From NCBI GenBank assembly GCA_034421575.1, contig DAOUKG010000066.1:81101-145100 (forward strand): a DNA stretch of 64,000 bases. The letters run 5' to 3'. Shown here piece by piece: positions 1-7,475 of the stretch. Positions within the stretch are counted from its first letter, which is position 1. Every line of letters starts with the position of its first letter. Both the position numbers and the translations under genes were made by a program. Under the pieces are notes generated by a model. It saw only the letters and a list, made by a program, of their open reading frames with translations. It had not been told where the DNA came from and did not search any database. Source of the stretch: VXLM01 sp034421575. GTDB lineage: Bacteria > Chloroflexota > Dehalococcoidia > Lucifugimonadales > VXLM01.

Positions 1-1967
1 CGTCCACCGACTTGCGGCCTCTCATGCAGCAACGGAAGGTCTGATCCGGAGTCCTGATTTTCTTCGTTCGTACCCACAAACACTCTATTGGGCAAGTAAT
101 TCCGATATACCTCTCCAACGAGGTCTCCCGTAGCCTGACTGTCCGGCTCGCCGACTATGACGACCTCTTTGACCTTGGACAGGTAGAAGTCCAGTGCCCC
201 CAGCCAGTGACCGGCTGCGGTTGGAAAGCGCTGCATCACCGCATTGGCGGACCGTAGGGACGTGGCCGCCTTCGAGTTGTACGCCGAGTCGCCCGTCAGG
301 ACGGCCATCCTGAGCAAGACGCTTACCGCCATCGAGCTTCCCGCCGGAGCCGCGTTGTCAGTCAGGTCGCGAGGTCGGATGACCAGTTCCTCATGGTCCG
401 ACCCGGTGTCATAGAACTGCTGGGAGGCATCATCCCAGAACAGATCGACCATCGACCCGCCAAGCTCCAAAGCGGCATCCAACCACCTTTCGCCGAAGGT
501 GGCCTCGTGCAGGAGCAACAGCCCGTCGATCAGGAAAGCATAGTCTTCGAGGTAGCCATACAGCTTCGCTTGCCCGTCCTTGTAGGTGCGCAGCAGCCGC
601 CCGGACTCGTCCACGAGGTTGTCGAGCAGGAAAGCGCCGCTCGAAAGGGCAACCTCCCTGTAGTCGTCCCTTTCCAGAACGGCGGCCGCCTCGGCAAAGG
701 CGGCAAGCATGAGCCCGTTCCACGACGTGAGGACCTTGTCGTCACGCTCCGGCGCCACCCTCGACCCGCGTCGCTCCATCAGCTTGTCCCGTGACTCCCG
801 CAGCCGCTCCTCCAGCGTCGCCTCGTCCATACCGACGGCACGGGCGAAATCGGGCAGGGGAGTTGGAATGTGCAAAATACTCCGCCCCTCGAAGTTGCCG
901 TGGATCGTCACTCCATAGAAGTCGTTGACGAACGTGCCTCTATCCTTGCCCAGCACCTCGGAGACCTCCTCCGGCCTCCACACGAAGAACTTCCCTTCCT
1001 CCCCTTCGCTGTCCGCGTCCTGAGCAGAGTAGAACCCACCCTCAGGCGAGGTCATCTCCCGAACGACGTAGTCCAGCGTCTCCTCGACGATCCTGCGGTA
1101 CATGGGGTTCCCCGTGACCTGGTAGGCGTGGAGGTACAGCCTTGCCAGGAGCGCGTTGTCATAGAGCATCTTCTCGAAGTGGGGGACGAGCCAGTAGGTA
1201 TCGGTCGAGTACCGGTGGAACCCTCCACCCAGCTGATCGTAGATGCCGCCACGCGCCATACGATCAAGGGTCAACTCCACCATTTCGAGTACGGAGGGGT
1301 CTTCGGTGCGGAGGTATTGACGAAGCAGGAACTCCAGGGTCATCGGCTGAGGGAACTTGGGCTGCAGTCCGAACCCACCGTACGAGTCGTCAAACTGCTT
1401 ACGCAGCTCTCGCACCGCATCGGACATGATGACGTCGGTCAGTGGCTCGATGCCGGGCGCGCTCCGGGTCATCTGCCGCATGTGCGTGACCAACTGCGCC
1501 GTGGTATTGGCGACGTCCCCTCTGCGATTACGGTATACGTCCGCCATCGTGGTCAGCACGCGGGGGAAGGAGGGCAGGCCTCCCCGTTCGTCGGGTGGGA
1601 AGTAGGTGCCTCCATAGAACGGCTTGCCGTCCGGCGTCAGGAAGACCGTCATCGGCCATCCACCCTGGCCCGTCATCGCCTGGACCGCCGCCATGTAGAT
1701 CGAGTCGATGTCCGCGCGCTCTTCCCTGTCTACCTTGACGGAGACGAAGTGCTCGTTCATCAGGGCGGCGATGGCGTCGTCCTCGAACGACTCCCGCTCC
1801 ATGACGTGGCACCAGTGGCACGCGGAATACCCCACGCTAAGAAGGATCGGTTTATCCTCGCGGACGGCGCGTTCGAGGGCCTCAGACCCCCACGGGTACC
1901 AGTCGACAGGGTTGTTGGCGTGCTGGCGCAGGTAGGGACTCGACTCGTGGATCAGTCGGTTTGGCAT
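1..1967 (-). CDS. DUF255 thioredoxin-domain protein (YyaL/SPATA20 family), 3' end beyond window
   Basis: The gene runs off the left edge; about 655 codons are visible and its stop lies outside. It begins MPNRLIHESSPYLRQHA, the standard start of the DUF255/YyaL family. Residues about 1-160 form a thioredoxin-like domain with an intact CHWC at Cys50 and Cys53. The rest resembles the alpha/alpha-barrel (six-hairpin glycosidase-like) part of the family, for example GGFGLQPKFPQP and GGGFHRYSTD. The biochemical role of the family is not settled; the CxxC suggests a redox activity on proteins. The ATG at 1965-1967 is chosen because family homology starts there. It is transcribed toward the window edge, and long plus-strand open frames over it are antisense shadows. 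Confidence 0.93.
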   Translation of the reverse strand, partial: MPNRLIHESSPYLRQHANNPVDWYPWGSEALERAVREDKPILLSVGYSACHWCHVMERESFEDDAIAALMNEHFVSVKVDREERADIDSIYMAAVQAMTGQGGWPMTVFLTPDGKPFYGGTYFPPDERGGLPSFPRVLTTMADVYRNRRGDVANTTAQLVTHMRQMTRSAPGIEPLTDVIMSDAVRELRKQFDDSYGGFGLQPKFPQPMTLEFLLRQYLRTEDPSVLEMVELTLDRMARGGIYDQLGGGFHRYSTDTYWLVPHFEKMLYDNALLARLYLHAYQVTGNPMYRRIVEETLDYVVREMTSPEGGFYSAQDADSEGEEGKFFVWRPEEVSEVLGKDRGTFVNDFYGVTIHGNFEGRSILHIPTPLPDFARAVGMDEATLEERLRESRDKLMERRGSRVAPERDDKVLTSWNGLMLAAFAEAAAVLERDDYREVALSSGAFLLDNLVDESGRLLRTYKDGQAKLYGYLEDYAFLIDGLLLLHEATFGERWLDAALELGGSMVDLFWDDASQQFYDTGSDHEELVIRPRDLTDNAAPAGSSMAVSVLLRMAVLTGDSAYNSKAATSLRSANAVMQRFPTAAGHWLGALDFYLSKVKEVVIVGEPDSQATGDLVGEVYRNYLPNRVFVGTNEENQDSGSDLPLLHERPQVGG

Positions 1968-2053
1968 GTCAAGTAGCTTCCCCTAATTCACGAGGCCGAG
2001 AGACCGTTCGGTGTTACCGTGTTCAAGTACCGCATACACGGCTTGAGGCAGGG

Positions 2054-2227
2054 TCACTTCCTGGCTGTTACCTTGTTCAGCACGAAGAAAACCAGGCCCA
2101 CGATGAACAGTCCAACCGCAGTCCAGAAGATGACACCGCCCGAAAACACTGAGCTAACCAGCATAATGACAGCCAGTACCCAGAAGAAGTATGCCGCGCC
2201 CATAAAGAAGACTCTTGCTGTGTCCAT
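2054..2227 (-). CDS. Small two-helix membrane protein
   Basis: A 57-residue open frame begins with an ATG preceded by a strong GAGGGGGAA ribosome binding site about 5 nt away. The protein is almost entirely hydrophobic: two predicted transmembrane helices (about residues 6-28 and 31-50), a short Gly-Gly turn between them and a basic C-terminus ending in TARK. It lies between the DUF255 protein and tRNA-Arg on the same strand as both. I recognise no family. The good ribosome site and the membrane-type composition argue that it is real; it could be a small subunit or stress-type membrane peptide. Confidence 0.6.
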   Translation of the reverse strand: MDTARVFFMGAAYFFWVLAVIMLVSSVFSGGVIFWTAVGLFIVGLVFFVLNKVTARK

Positions 2228-2411
2228 AGTTTCCCCCTCTAAGTGCAGCCCTTGAGTTGCCCATACTCTACACGCTGTAGGCCGGAATGCAAAGTGGCGC
2301 CTGCTGCGGCCGGGAGAACAAGCCGCCTTGCTTCAAGGTCGAGGTCGCCAAAGGCAAGACCTGTGGCACAGCACCGTCAAGGCCAAGCGGAAGGAGAGGA
2401 TTAGGTGGACA

Positions 2412-2488
2412 TGGCGTCCCTGGCAGGATTCGAACCCGCGACCCGCTGCTTAGAAGGCAGCCGCTCTGTCCAACTGAGCTACAGGGAC
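2412..2488 (-). tRNA. tRNA-Arg (anticodon TCT)
   Basis: A complete cloverleaf is readable on the minus strand. The acceptor GTCCCTG pairs with CAGGGAC, the D-arm is GTAGCTCAG-like, the anticodon loop CTTCTAA gives TCT (arginine, AGA codons), and the T-arm contains GGTTCGAATCC. Discriminator G is followed by an encoded CCA at 2412-2414. A promoter-like TTGATA/TACACT pair lies just upstream. Confidence 0.95.
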
Positions 2489-2502
2489 ATCCTATATAGG
2501 CA

Positions 2503-2532
2503 AGTGTAGCAATGCCCGCGCGATGCTATCAA
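2503..2532 (-). promoter_or_regulatory. Putative sigma-70 promoter of tRNA-Arg
   Basis: On the minus strand TTGATA (2527-2532) is separated by 18 nt from TACACT (2503-2508), about 15 nt before the tRNA 5' end. Spacing and position fit a housekeeping promoter for a stable RNA. Confidence 0.55.
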
Positions 2533-2553
2533 GTCAAAAAAGGGTCGGGTGAG

Positions 2554-2687
2554 TGTTCAGACTTCGTGAGGCGAAGCTCCCCGCCCTTCTGGATTCCGGC
2601 CCCGTATCGGAGTACGGGGCAAGCTCTTCGCCGGAATGACGGTGGGCTGTGTGTGTCGAGCAGTCTCATGAAGTCTGAATAGTTACA
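2554..2687. repeat. MITE-like intergenic repeat, copy A
   Basis: An element of about 134 bp is bounded by inverted termini: TGTTCAGACTTCGTGAGG on the left and the complement of TATTCAGACTTCATGAG on the right. The interior holds a GGATTCCGGCCCCGTATC...CGCCGGAATGACGG hairpin. Related copies lie near 50.76, 55.07, 60.02 and 63.59 kb. The right terminus supplies the TAA stop codon of the DUF6391 gene. No transposase is encoded. Confidence 0.75.
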
Positions 2688-3387
2688 GGGTCGGTCCAGT
2701 TCCAACCCAGTGCACGGTCACGCCGCCGATCCGAAAACCCTTCACCTGGCGGACCGAAACGCCGTCGGAGTCGGGTAGGGTAGTGAGGTGTTCCTGGACA
2801 AGTTCTCCCGCGCGCCTCCTGAGAACCATAGCGCCCATGATCCCCAGCGTTAGCGAAGAGACGCCTTTCAAGACGCTCTTGGAGCGGCCCCTGAGTACGG
2901 AAGATATGAGCAAGGCGATGAGAGCCGCAACCAGGATGTTCGTTCCACAGTACGGAGAGACCGCCAGATCTCGCCGACCTGCCTGCAGCCGTCGCAGGGC
3001 CTCCTCGGCCGCGCTTTGCACTTCCTCCGTCGATGCGCGGCTGTAGATGAAAAAGCCCCCGGGGGTAGCGTTTCCCGCTAGGGGAGGGCGGAGGCCCCGT
3101 TCGAGGAGCACGGCAACGGTCGCGTGTTCCCTGCCATGCTGACAGCGAACCTCCCGGAGCAGCCCAATCAATCGAGTGAACACCAATAAAGCTCCCTTTC
3201 CTACAGGGAGAACAGCGCTCTTGCAATCAAGGTGCCGTCCTCGCATCAGGGTTTGAGGGTAGCAGGCTTGTTCGGCGTCAGTCAACGGTACCACAATATC
3301 GTTTGTATCGGCTATTTCGCGTGTAAAGTCGTTATGGTTGCACGCTTGGCCTCTGTCAAAGGAAAGGTCTCGCACTTCGGCGCGCAT
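2683..3387 (-). CDS. DUF6391 family protein
   Basis: The 234-residue frame contains a conserved-looking core: GREHATVAVLLERG at about residues 86-99, GFFIYSRASTEEVQSAAEEAL at about 110-130, then YCGTNILVAALIALLISS with a hydrophobic segment. This matches my memory of DUF6391 proteins of cyanobacteria and Chloroflexota (HALEHAT...GFYIYG...CGTN). Function is unknown. The first 50 residues lack family features and the true start may be the internal ATG near 3244 or later; no clear ribosome site precedes the first ATG. The stop codon is formed by the terminus of the adjacent MITE-like repeat, which implies the repeat trimmed or replaced the original 3' end. Confidence 0.65.
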   Translation of the reverse strand: MRAEVRDLSFDRGQACNHNDFTREIADTNDIVVPLTDAEQACYPQTLMRGRHLDCKSAVLPVGKGALLVFTRLIGLLREVRCQHGREHATVAVLLERGLRPPLAGNATPGGFFIYSRASTEEVQSAAEEALRRLQAGRRDLAVSPYCGTNILVAALIALLISSVLRGRSKSVLKGVSSLTLGIMGAMVLRRRAGELVQEHLTTLPDSDGVSVRQVKGFRIGGVTVHWVGTGPTL

Positions 3388-3475
3388 GAGGGTTAGTTGA
3401 AAAGATGGGCAAGGTGCTGACTTCTTTCTGAGCCTGAAACCCTTTGAAATTCTTGGAAAAGTGATAGAAAACGAA

Positions 3476-3505
3476 TTGACACCGCGATTGCCGTAGGCTT
3501 AGCAT
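3476..3505 (+). promoter_or_regulatory. Putative promoter of the small HTH gene
   Basis: TTGACA (3476-3481) and TAGCAT (3500-3505) are 18 nt apart. The -10 overlaps the most upstream in-frame ATG (3504), which supports translation from the later ATGs after the GGGAGGA ribosome site at 3524-3530. Confidence 0.55.
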
Positions 3506-3536
3506 GAGACTACAGTACCTTGTGGGAGGAGTGATG

Positions 3537-3779
3537 ATGAGGAGAAAAACCAAGAAGATGATCGCCGTTGAGGAGAAGTTCCAGCAGCCGTTGGAGAAGA
3601 TGCTGCCGCAGATGGTGACTGAGTATGGTCTAACTGCCACGGCCGACGAGCTCGGCGTGAGCAAGGCGACCCTGGGCTACTGGCTGCTCAAGCTGGGCAT
3701 CAACGTTCATCGCGTCGCGCTGGCGCCAGGCGAGACGATCGAGGTCAAGAGGGTGGGGTATCCTTCCAGCAACAACTAG
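3537..3779 (+). CDS. Small helix-turn-helix protein
   Basis: The product is about 80 residues starting MRRKTKKMIAVEEKF. A central segment, LTATADELGVSKATLGYWLLKLGI, reads as a helix-turn-helix of the resolvase/homeodomain-like type, so DNA binding is likely; no larger domain is present. GGGAGGA lies 6 nt before this ATG, with in-frame GTG and ATG immediately upstream (3531, 3534). A good TTGACA promoter precedes it. It is convergent with smpB across a strong hairpin. Similar short proteins are common and mostly uncharacterised; regulator is an inference from the fold. Confidence 0.7.
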   Translation: MRRKTKKMIAVEEKFQQPLEKMLPQMVTEYGLTATADELGVSKATLGYWLLKLGINVHRVALAPGETIEVKRVGYPSSNN

Positions 3780-3807
3780 GCTTGGAGAAACTCTAGGAAC
3801 CTTCCGC

Positions 3808-3839
3808 ACGGGCCGGGGCGTTGAACTGCTCCGGCCCGT
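3808..3839. terminator. Bidirectional terminator-like hairpin
   Basis: ACGGGCCGG...CCGGCCCGT forms a nearly perfect 12-bp GC-rich stem with a short loop between the convergent HTH gene and smpB. No long T-tract follows on either side, so it may act as a structural terminator or 3' protection element. Confidence 0.6.
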
Positions 3840-3844
3840 ATCGG

Positions 3845-4300
3845 TTAACGAGCTCGGCGTATGGCCATCCGGGCTTCCTTCTCCCGCTCTCGGTCGATGA
3901 GCGCTCGACGCTTGTCAAAGCGCTTCCGTCCCCTGGCCACTCCCACTTCGACCTTCGCCCTCTGCCGCTTCAAGTAGAGCTTCAGGGGCACCAGGGTCAG
4001 GCCTCTCTCATTCACCTGCCGGGTAAGCCGGATGATCTGGTCCTTGTGCAAGAGGAGTTTGCGCGGACGTTTCGGATCATGGTTGTTCTCTGCGGAAGCC
4101 GAGTACTGAGAAATGTGGGCGTTCATGAGCCATATTTCGCCGTCAATGGGACGCGCGTATGCATCGCTGAAGTTGGCCCGCCCTTCCCGAATCGCCTTGA
4201 TCTCCGTGCCGACCAGCACGAGGCCTGCCTCGATGCTGTCGAGGATGTCGTACTCGTACCGAGCCTTTCGATTAACCGCAAACGTCTTGCTGCCAACCAT
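3845..4300 (-). CDS. smpB: SsrA-binding protein SmpB
   Basis: The 151-residue protein is a standard-length SmpB, the RNA-binding partner of tmRNA in trans-translation, which frees stalled ribosomes and tags the nascent chain. Recognisable segments are NRKARYEYDILDSIEAGLVL, GTEIKAIREGRANFSDAYA, the HISQYS...NHDPKRPRKLLLH block, and the basic tail KRFDKRRALIDRERE that contacts the decoding site. It starts 12 nt after the stop of the S41 protease and is probably cotranscribed with it. The tmRNA gene itself is not visible in this window. Confidence 0.97.
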   Translation of the reverse strand: MVGSKTFAVNRKARYEYDILDSIEAGLVLVGTEIKAIREGRANFSDAYARPIDGEIWLMNAHISQYSASAENNHDPKRPRKLLLHKDQIIRLTRQVNERGLTLVPLKLYLKRQRAKVEVGVARGRKRFDKRRALIDREREKEARMAIRRAR

Positions 4301-4311
4301 GGGACATGCCT

Positions 4312-5730
4312 TTAGGAACTTCCGTCCACTTCGATCGAACCACCGCCCACGATGGTTTCCAACTCTTCGATGGCCCTGCGTAGCTGTTCAACATCGGCCT
4401 TCTGGGCGTCACGGCTGGTAACCTCGATGTCCGGCGCGACACCCTCTCCCTGGATGAGCCTCCCGTCGGGGGTGTACCAGTGGGCGACGGTGATATACAG
4501 GCCTGCGCCATTGCTGAGCCGGCGAAGCCAGTTGACGCTGCCCTTGCCGAACGTAGTGTCGCCGATGAGCATGGCGCGGTCATGGTCCTGGAGGGCGCCC
4601 GCCAGGATCTCGGAAGCGCTGGCGCTGCCTCCGTTGACGAGGACCACCATTGGGATATCCGTCAGGAACTCCCGGTCCTCCGTCTTGATGGGATAGTCGG
4701 TACGGCGCTTGTTGGCGTCAACGACGTAGAGGGCAAGACCGTCCTCCACGAAGAGGCTTGCCACGTTAACCGCTGCGGAGAGCAGGCCGCCACCGTTGCT
4801 TCTGAGGTCGAGGATCAGCCCTTCGGCCCCCGCTTCCAACTCCCGCTCGATAACCTGCCGGAGTTTCTCTGCCGTCTGCGGGTAGAAGTCCGTCAGGCGA
4901 ATGTGCATGAATTTGTCACCCGGCTCACTTCGGAGTCGCACGCTCGTCAAGGGAATAACCGCGCGCTTCACCTCGACGATTATGGGGTCGATCTGCCCCA
5001 GCTTCTTCACCAGCAGCTGGGCGATGCTGTCCTTGGGACCCCTGATCTTCGAGACTGCCTCAAGTGTGGAAAGACCCTCAAGGCTGATTCCGTCGACCTC
5101 GAGGATGATGTCGCCGGGCTTGATCCCGGCCAGCTCGGCCGGTCCTCCCTCGATTGGAGAGACGATCACGAGGTGCCCTCTGGCATTCATCTCGACGAAG
5201 GCCCCGATGCCCTGAAACTCGCCTTCAAACACATCGCCGAATTGGCCGGAGAGCACATCCGCGCGAACGTAAGAGGTCTGAGGGTCCCCCAGTGTGCTGG
5301 TAATTCCCCTGATCGCGAACTCCGTTGCGAGTTCGGGGTCAATCTTCTCGCGGTCGACATAGTCTCGGTTCAGGTGCTCCCAAGCCTCCCAGATAACGTC
5401 AAGGTCGGTTGGAATGTGCTTGGGAGGCACAATGTCGTCATCATTGACGACCACATTGGGAAACAGCGGGGCATCGGTCGAGTTCTCATGGACCTCGAGG
5501 GCTTCGGATACCGTTGACCGCACGAGAGCCTCGATCTCCTCGGACGTTGCATCCTCGTGCATCTTGGAGACTATCTCTCCGACAATTTTCTCCAGGTCAG
5601 GGGTCGGCTGGGCGGGTAGGGTACCGGCCGAGGGGTCATCTCCTCCGCCGATCGCGCCACAGCCGAGGCCAATTGCCAGGAGAAACGTGACTGCGGCATA
5701 GGCGACCGTCTTGATTGCCCGATGTTTCAT
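4312..5730 (-). CDS. S41 family C-terminal processing protease, lipoprotein
   Basis: The product is about 472 residues from the chosen ATG (MKHRAIKT). The N-terminus is a lipoprotein-type signal (VTFLLAIGLGCG), so the enzyme is probably anchored outside the membrane. A PDZ domain follows (GIGAFVEMNARGHLVIVSPI, ELAGIKPGDIILEVDG). The S41 domain carries LDLRSNGGGLL, the catalytic serine region NGGSASASEILAGAL and the catalytic lysine in TFGKGSVNW. Enzymes of this CtpA/Prc type trim or degrade exported proteins with a Ser/Lys dyad. An upstream in-frame ATG (5823) would add 31 non-signal residues, so I prefer the start that leaves the signal at the terminus. It is upstream of smpB in the same operon. 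Confidence 0.92.
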   Translation of the reverse strand: MKHRAIKTVAYAAVTFLLAIGLGCGAIGGGDDPSAGTLPAQPTPDLEKIVGEIVSKMHEDATSEEIEALVRSTVSEALEVHENSTDAPLFPNVVVNDDDIVPPKHIPTDLDVIWEAWEHLNRDYVDREKIDPELATEFAIRGITSTLGDPQTSYVRADVLSGQFGDVFEGEFQGIGAFVEMNARGHLVIVSPIEGGPAELAGIKPGDIILEVDGISLEGLSTLEAVSKIRGPKDSIAQLLVKKLGQIDPIIVEVKRAVIPLTSVRLRSEPGDKFMHIRLTDFYPQTAEKLRQVIERELEAGAEGLILDLRSNGGGLLSAAVNVASLFVEDGLALYVVDANKRRTDYPIKTEDREFLTDIPMVVLVNGGSASASEILAGALQDHDRAMLIGDTTFGKGSVNWLRRLSNGAGLYITVAHWYTPDGRLIQGEGVAPDIEVTSRDAQKADVEQLRRAIEELETIVGGGSIEVDGSS

Positions 5731-6103
5731 AACGCTGGAGTGTCCTTTCTTGAGGCCGAATTGACCTATGCTGTCATAGTACCACGTACGCATTTGGTTC
5801 TCAGCGAACAGGGGTCTGCGCAACCTCGTGAGATAGTACGGGCGGGCGAAGACCCGTCACCATATTCAACGGCTCGCCGCACAAAGAGTTATCCACAGGC
5901 TTACGCACGCTGATACACGCCAAGCGAAGAGTTCCGATGAGCGACCCTCTCCAGACTATTGACCATGCATGCACCTCGTGATAACGTGGATTGAAAACAT
6001 TTCAAGGAATCTTTCTCGCACAAATCAGTTCAATTACACTTATTTTCAGACATACTGAAAACACTCGTGAAAACGATATTCATATTTTTCAGGCAGGAAG
6101 AAC
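5731..6103. other. Divergent intergenic region
   Basis: These 373 bp separate the S41 protease (minus) from the TIR-like gene (plus) and hold no convincing gene. The right half is AT-rich and contains the inverted repeat described separately. One perfect DnaA-box-like TTATCCACA is at 5889-5897, but it is single. Confidence 0.5.
6043..6061. promoter_or_regulatory. Operator-like inverted repeat upstream of the TIR-like gene
   Basis: TTTTCAG-ACATA-CTGAAAA is a perfect 7-bp inverted repeat with a 5-nt spacer, 43 nt before the ATG. A second looser pair, TGAAAA...TTTTCA, follows between about 6068 and 6092. Such symmetric AT-rich sites commonly bind dimeric repressors, and the adjacent gene has its own winged-helix domain. 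Confidence 0.45.
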
Positions 6104-7198
6104 ATGGCAGAAACGGCACAATCCACTATGAAAAAACGTACCAGGGTATCTCGTCCTTACCCTCAACACCGCCTTTCTGATGTGCTTGAAATCGCGCAAT
6201 CGATTCAGGATAACAACGCGGGACTTGCCTTCGACCGAGTGAGACTTGCCAAGTCCCTGGGTACGACACCCTCCAGCAGCGCGTTCACGATGAAGCTTAA
6301 TTCGTCGGCAAAGTACGGGCTTACTGAGGGAGGCTACAGCGACCCGCGCATATCGCTCACGGAGTTGGGATCACGTGCCGCGGGCGCGGACACGAAGGCG
6401 CAGATTGAAGCGGTGATGGGCCCAGACACCTTCAAAAAGTTCTATGAGCTTCTGGACGGCAAGAAAATTCCTGGTCCAAACGAGGGATCGGGAGTCATCG
6501 TGGACGACGTTGGCATTCCGGAAGAACTCGCTTCGGAATTCCTGGGAATCGTAGTGGGTAACGGAGTACTGATTGGCATCGTCACGGAGGTACGCGACTC
6601 ATACTACGTCAGCCTTGCCGGGCTGTCGGACGCGGATGAGCAGCCTGTCGCCGTCCAGGCTGGAAAGGAGTCGCAGCCTGCGCGTGAACCGGCCCGAACT
6701 GCACCTGAGAATCGCGCCACTCACGATACGCAGCCGCGAGCGGACCGAGGGCCGGGCAATGGAAGACTCCTCGTAGCTCACTCCGGCGCCGGCGCCGTAG
6801 CCGACCGCATCGTTCGCATGTTGGACGACCTCAGCGTCCCGCACGGAATCGTCGAAATAGATCCTATCGATTCCTCGCCGCTCAGTGCGGAGTGGTCCAG
6901 CGAGATAGACAAGTGCGGAGGAGCAATCGTCGTTATGGCCGGGCCGAGCCGGGTGGTATCGACTCCCGGCGTGGCCTCCTCACGCTCCTCCAAGATGCTG
7001 CTGCAGCTCGGCGCCGCCGTGGACCGATTCAAGGATCGCGTCGTCATGGTCGTCGGGCCGGATGGGGACCACTTTCTGCAGACGGCCCGCATTCAGAGGG
7101 TCCACGTCGACGGCGACGACTCAGGACGATTCGAGCTGGACCTGTTGCGAGGGCTGCTGAACGCGGAAATGATGGTGGTATCGATTCCGGGGCAATAA
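6104..7198 (+). CDS. Winged-helix plus TIR-like domain protein
   Basis: The 364-residue protein has an AGGAAG ribosome site 6 nt before the ATG. Residues about 20-110 look like a winged helix found in TIR-like fusion proteins (LAKSLGTTPSSSAFTMKLN, KYGLTEGG, ISLTELGSRA). Residues 115-175 hold the linked all-alpha segment ending NGVLIGIVTEVRDSYYVSL. A Pro/Arg-rich linker (about 180-222) follows. Residues 223-364 resemble the predicted nucleotide-binding TIR-like domain: GRLLVAHSGAG, CGGAIVVMAGPS, LLQLGAAVDRFKDRVVMVVG. In relatives I recall, the LLQLG position reads ..IE[IL]G with the catalytic Glu; here it is Gln301. A sensor or signalling role, possibly in defence, is inference. It has no partner gene on its strand. 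Confidence 0.6.
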   Translation: MAETAQSTMKKRTRVSRPYPQHRLSDVLEIAQSIQDNNAGLAFDRVRLAKSLGTTPSSSAFTMKLNSSAKYGLTEGGYSDPRISLTELGSRAAGADTKAQIEAVMGPDTFKKFYELLDGKKIPGPNEGSGVIVDDVGIPEELASEFLGIVVGNGVLIGIVTEVRDSYYVSLAGLSDADEQPVAVQAGKESQPAREPARTAPENRATHDTQPRADRGPGNGRLLVAHSGAGAVADRIVRMLDDLSVPHGIVEIDPIDSSPLSAEWSSEIDKCGGAIVVMAGPSRVVSTPGVASSRSSKMLLQLGAAVDRFKDRVVMVVGPDGDHFLQTARIQRVHVDGDDSGRFELDLLRGLLNAEMMVVSIPGQ

Positions 7199-7475
7199 TT
7201 TCAGGCCGTCCATAGTTATGTCAAATAGCGCCGCAGCACCTACATAACCAATGCTGAACGTTACATAACATTTATAGTGCGAACTTATGGAATCTTGTGT
7301 TGAGAACCCTCTTCTCTCCCCGACCGCGCCCTCTAGCGCCCCCCACCGATGTTTCCAGTCAACGGTTGGCAGCCTGGACCTTGAGTGGAGTTGGTTATCT
7401 TCGAGGCGACTTTAGAGGCCTTTTTCTCACACCGGAGTACATACACCAGCATCCCCACGCGAAAAGGGGCCTCTT
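7199..7475. other. Convergent intergenic region
   Basis: About 277 bp lie between the TIR-like gene and hflX, with no supported gene. The first part is AT-rich with repeated TACATAAC words (near 7230 and 7260). No clear terminator hairpin was found. Confidence 0.4.

Noticed and set aside
870..1976. Long plus-strand open frame (368 codons)
   Set aside because: It is antisense to the DUF255 gene, whose translation has clear family motifs; the antisense product is Arg/His-rich with no recognisable domain.
4480..5517. Plus-strand open frame of 345 codons
   Set aside because: Antisense to the S41 protease with full catalytic motifs.
5889..5897. Perfect DnaA box TTATCCACA
   Set aside because: Only one box was found in the region and no dnaA, dnaN or other origin gene is near, so an origin is not supported.
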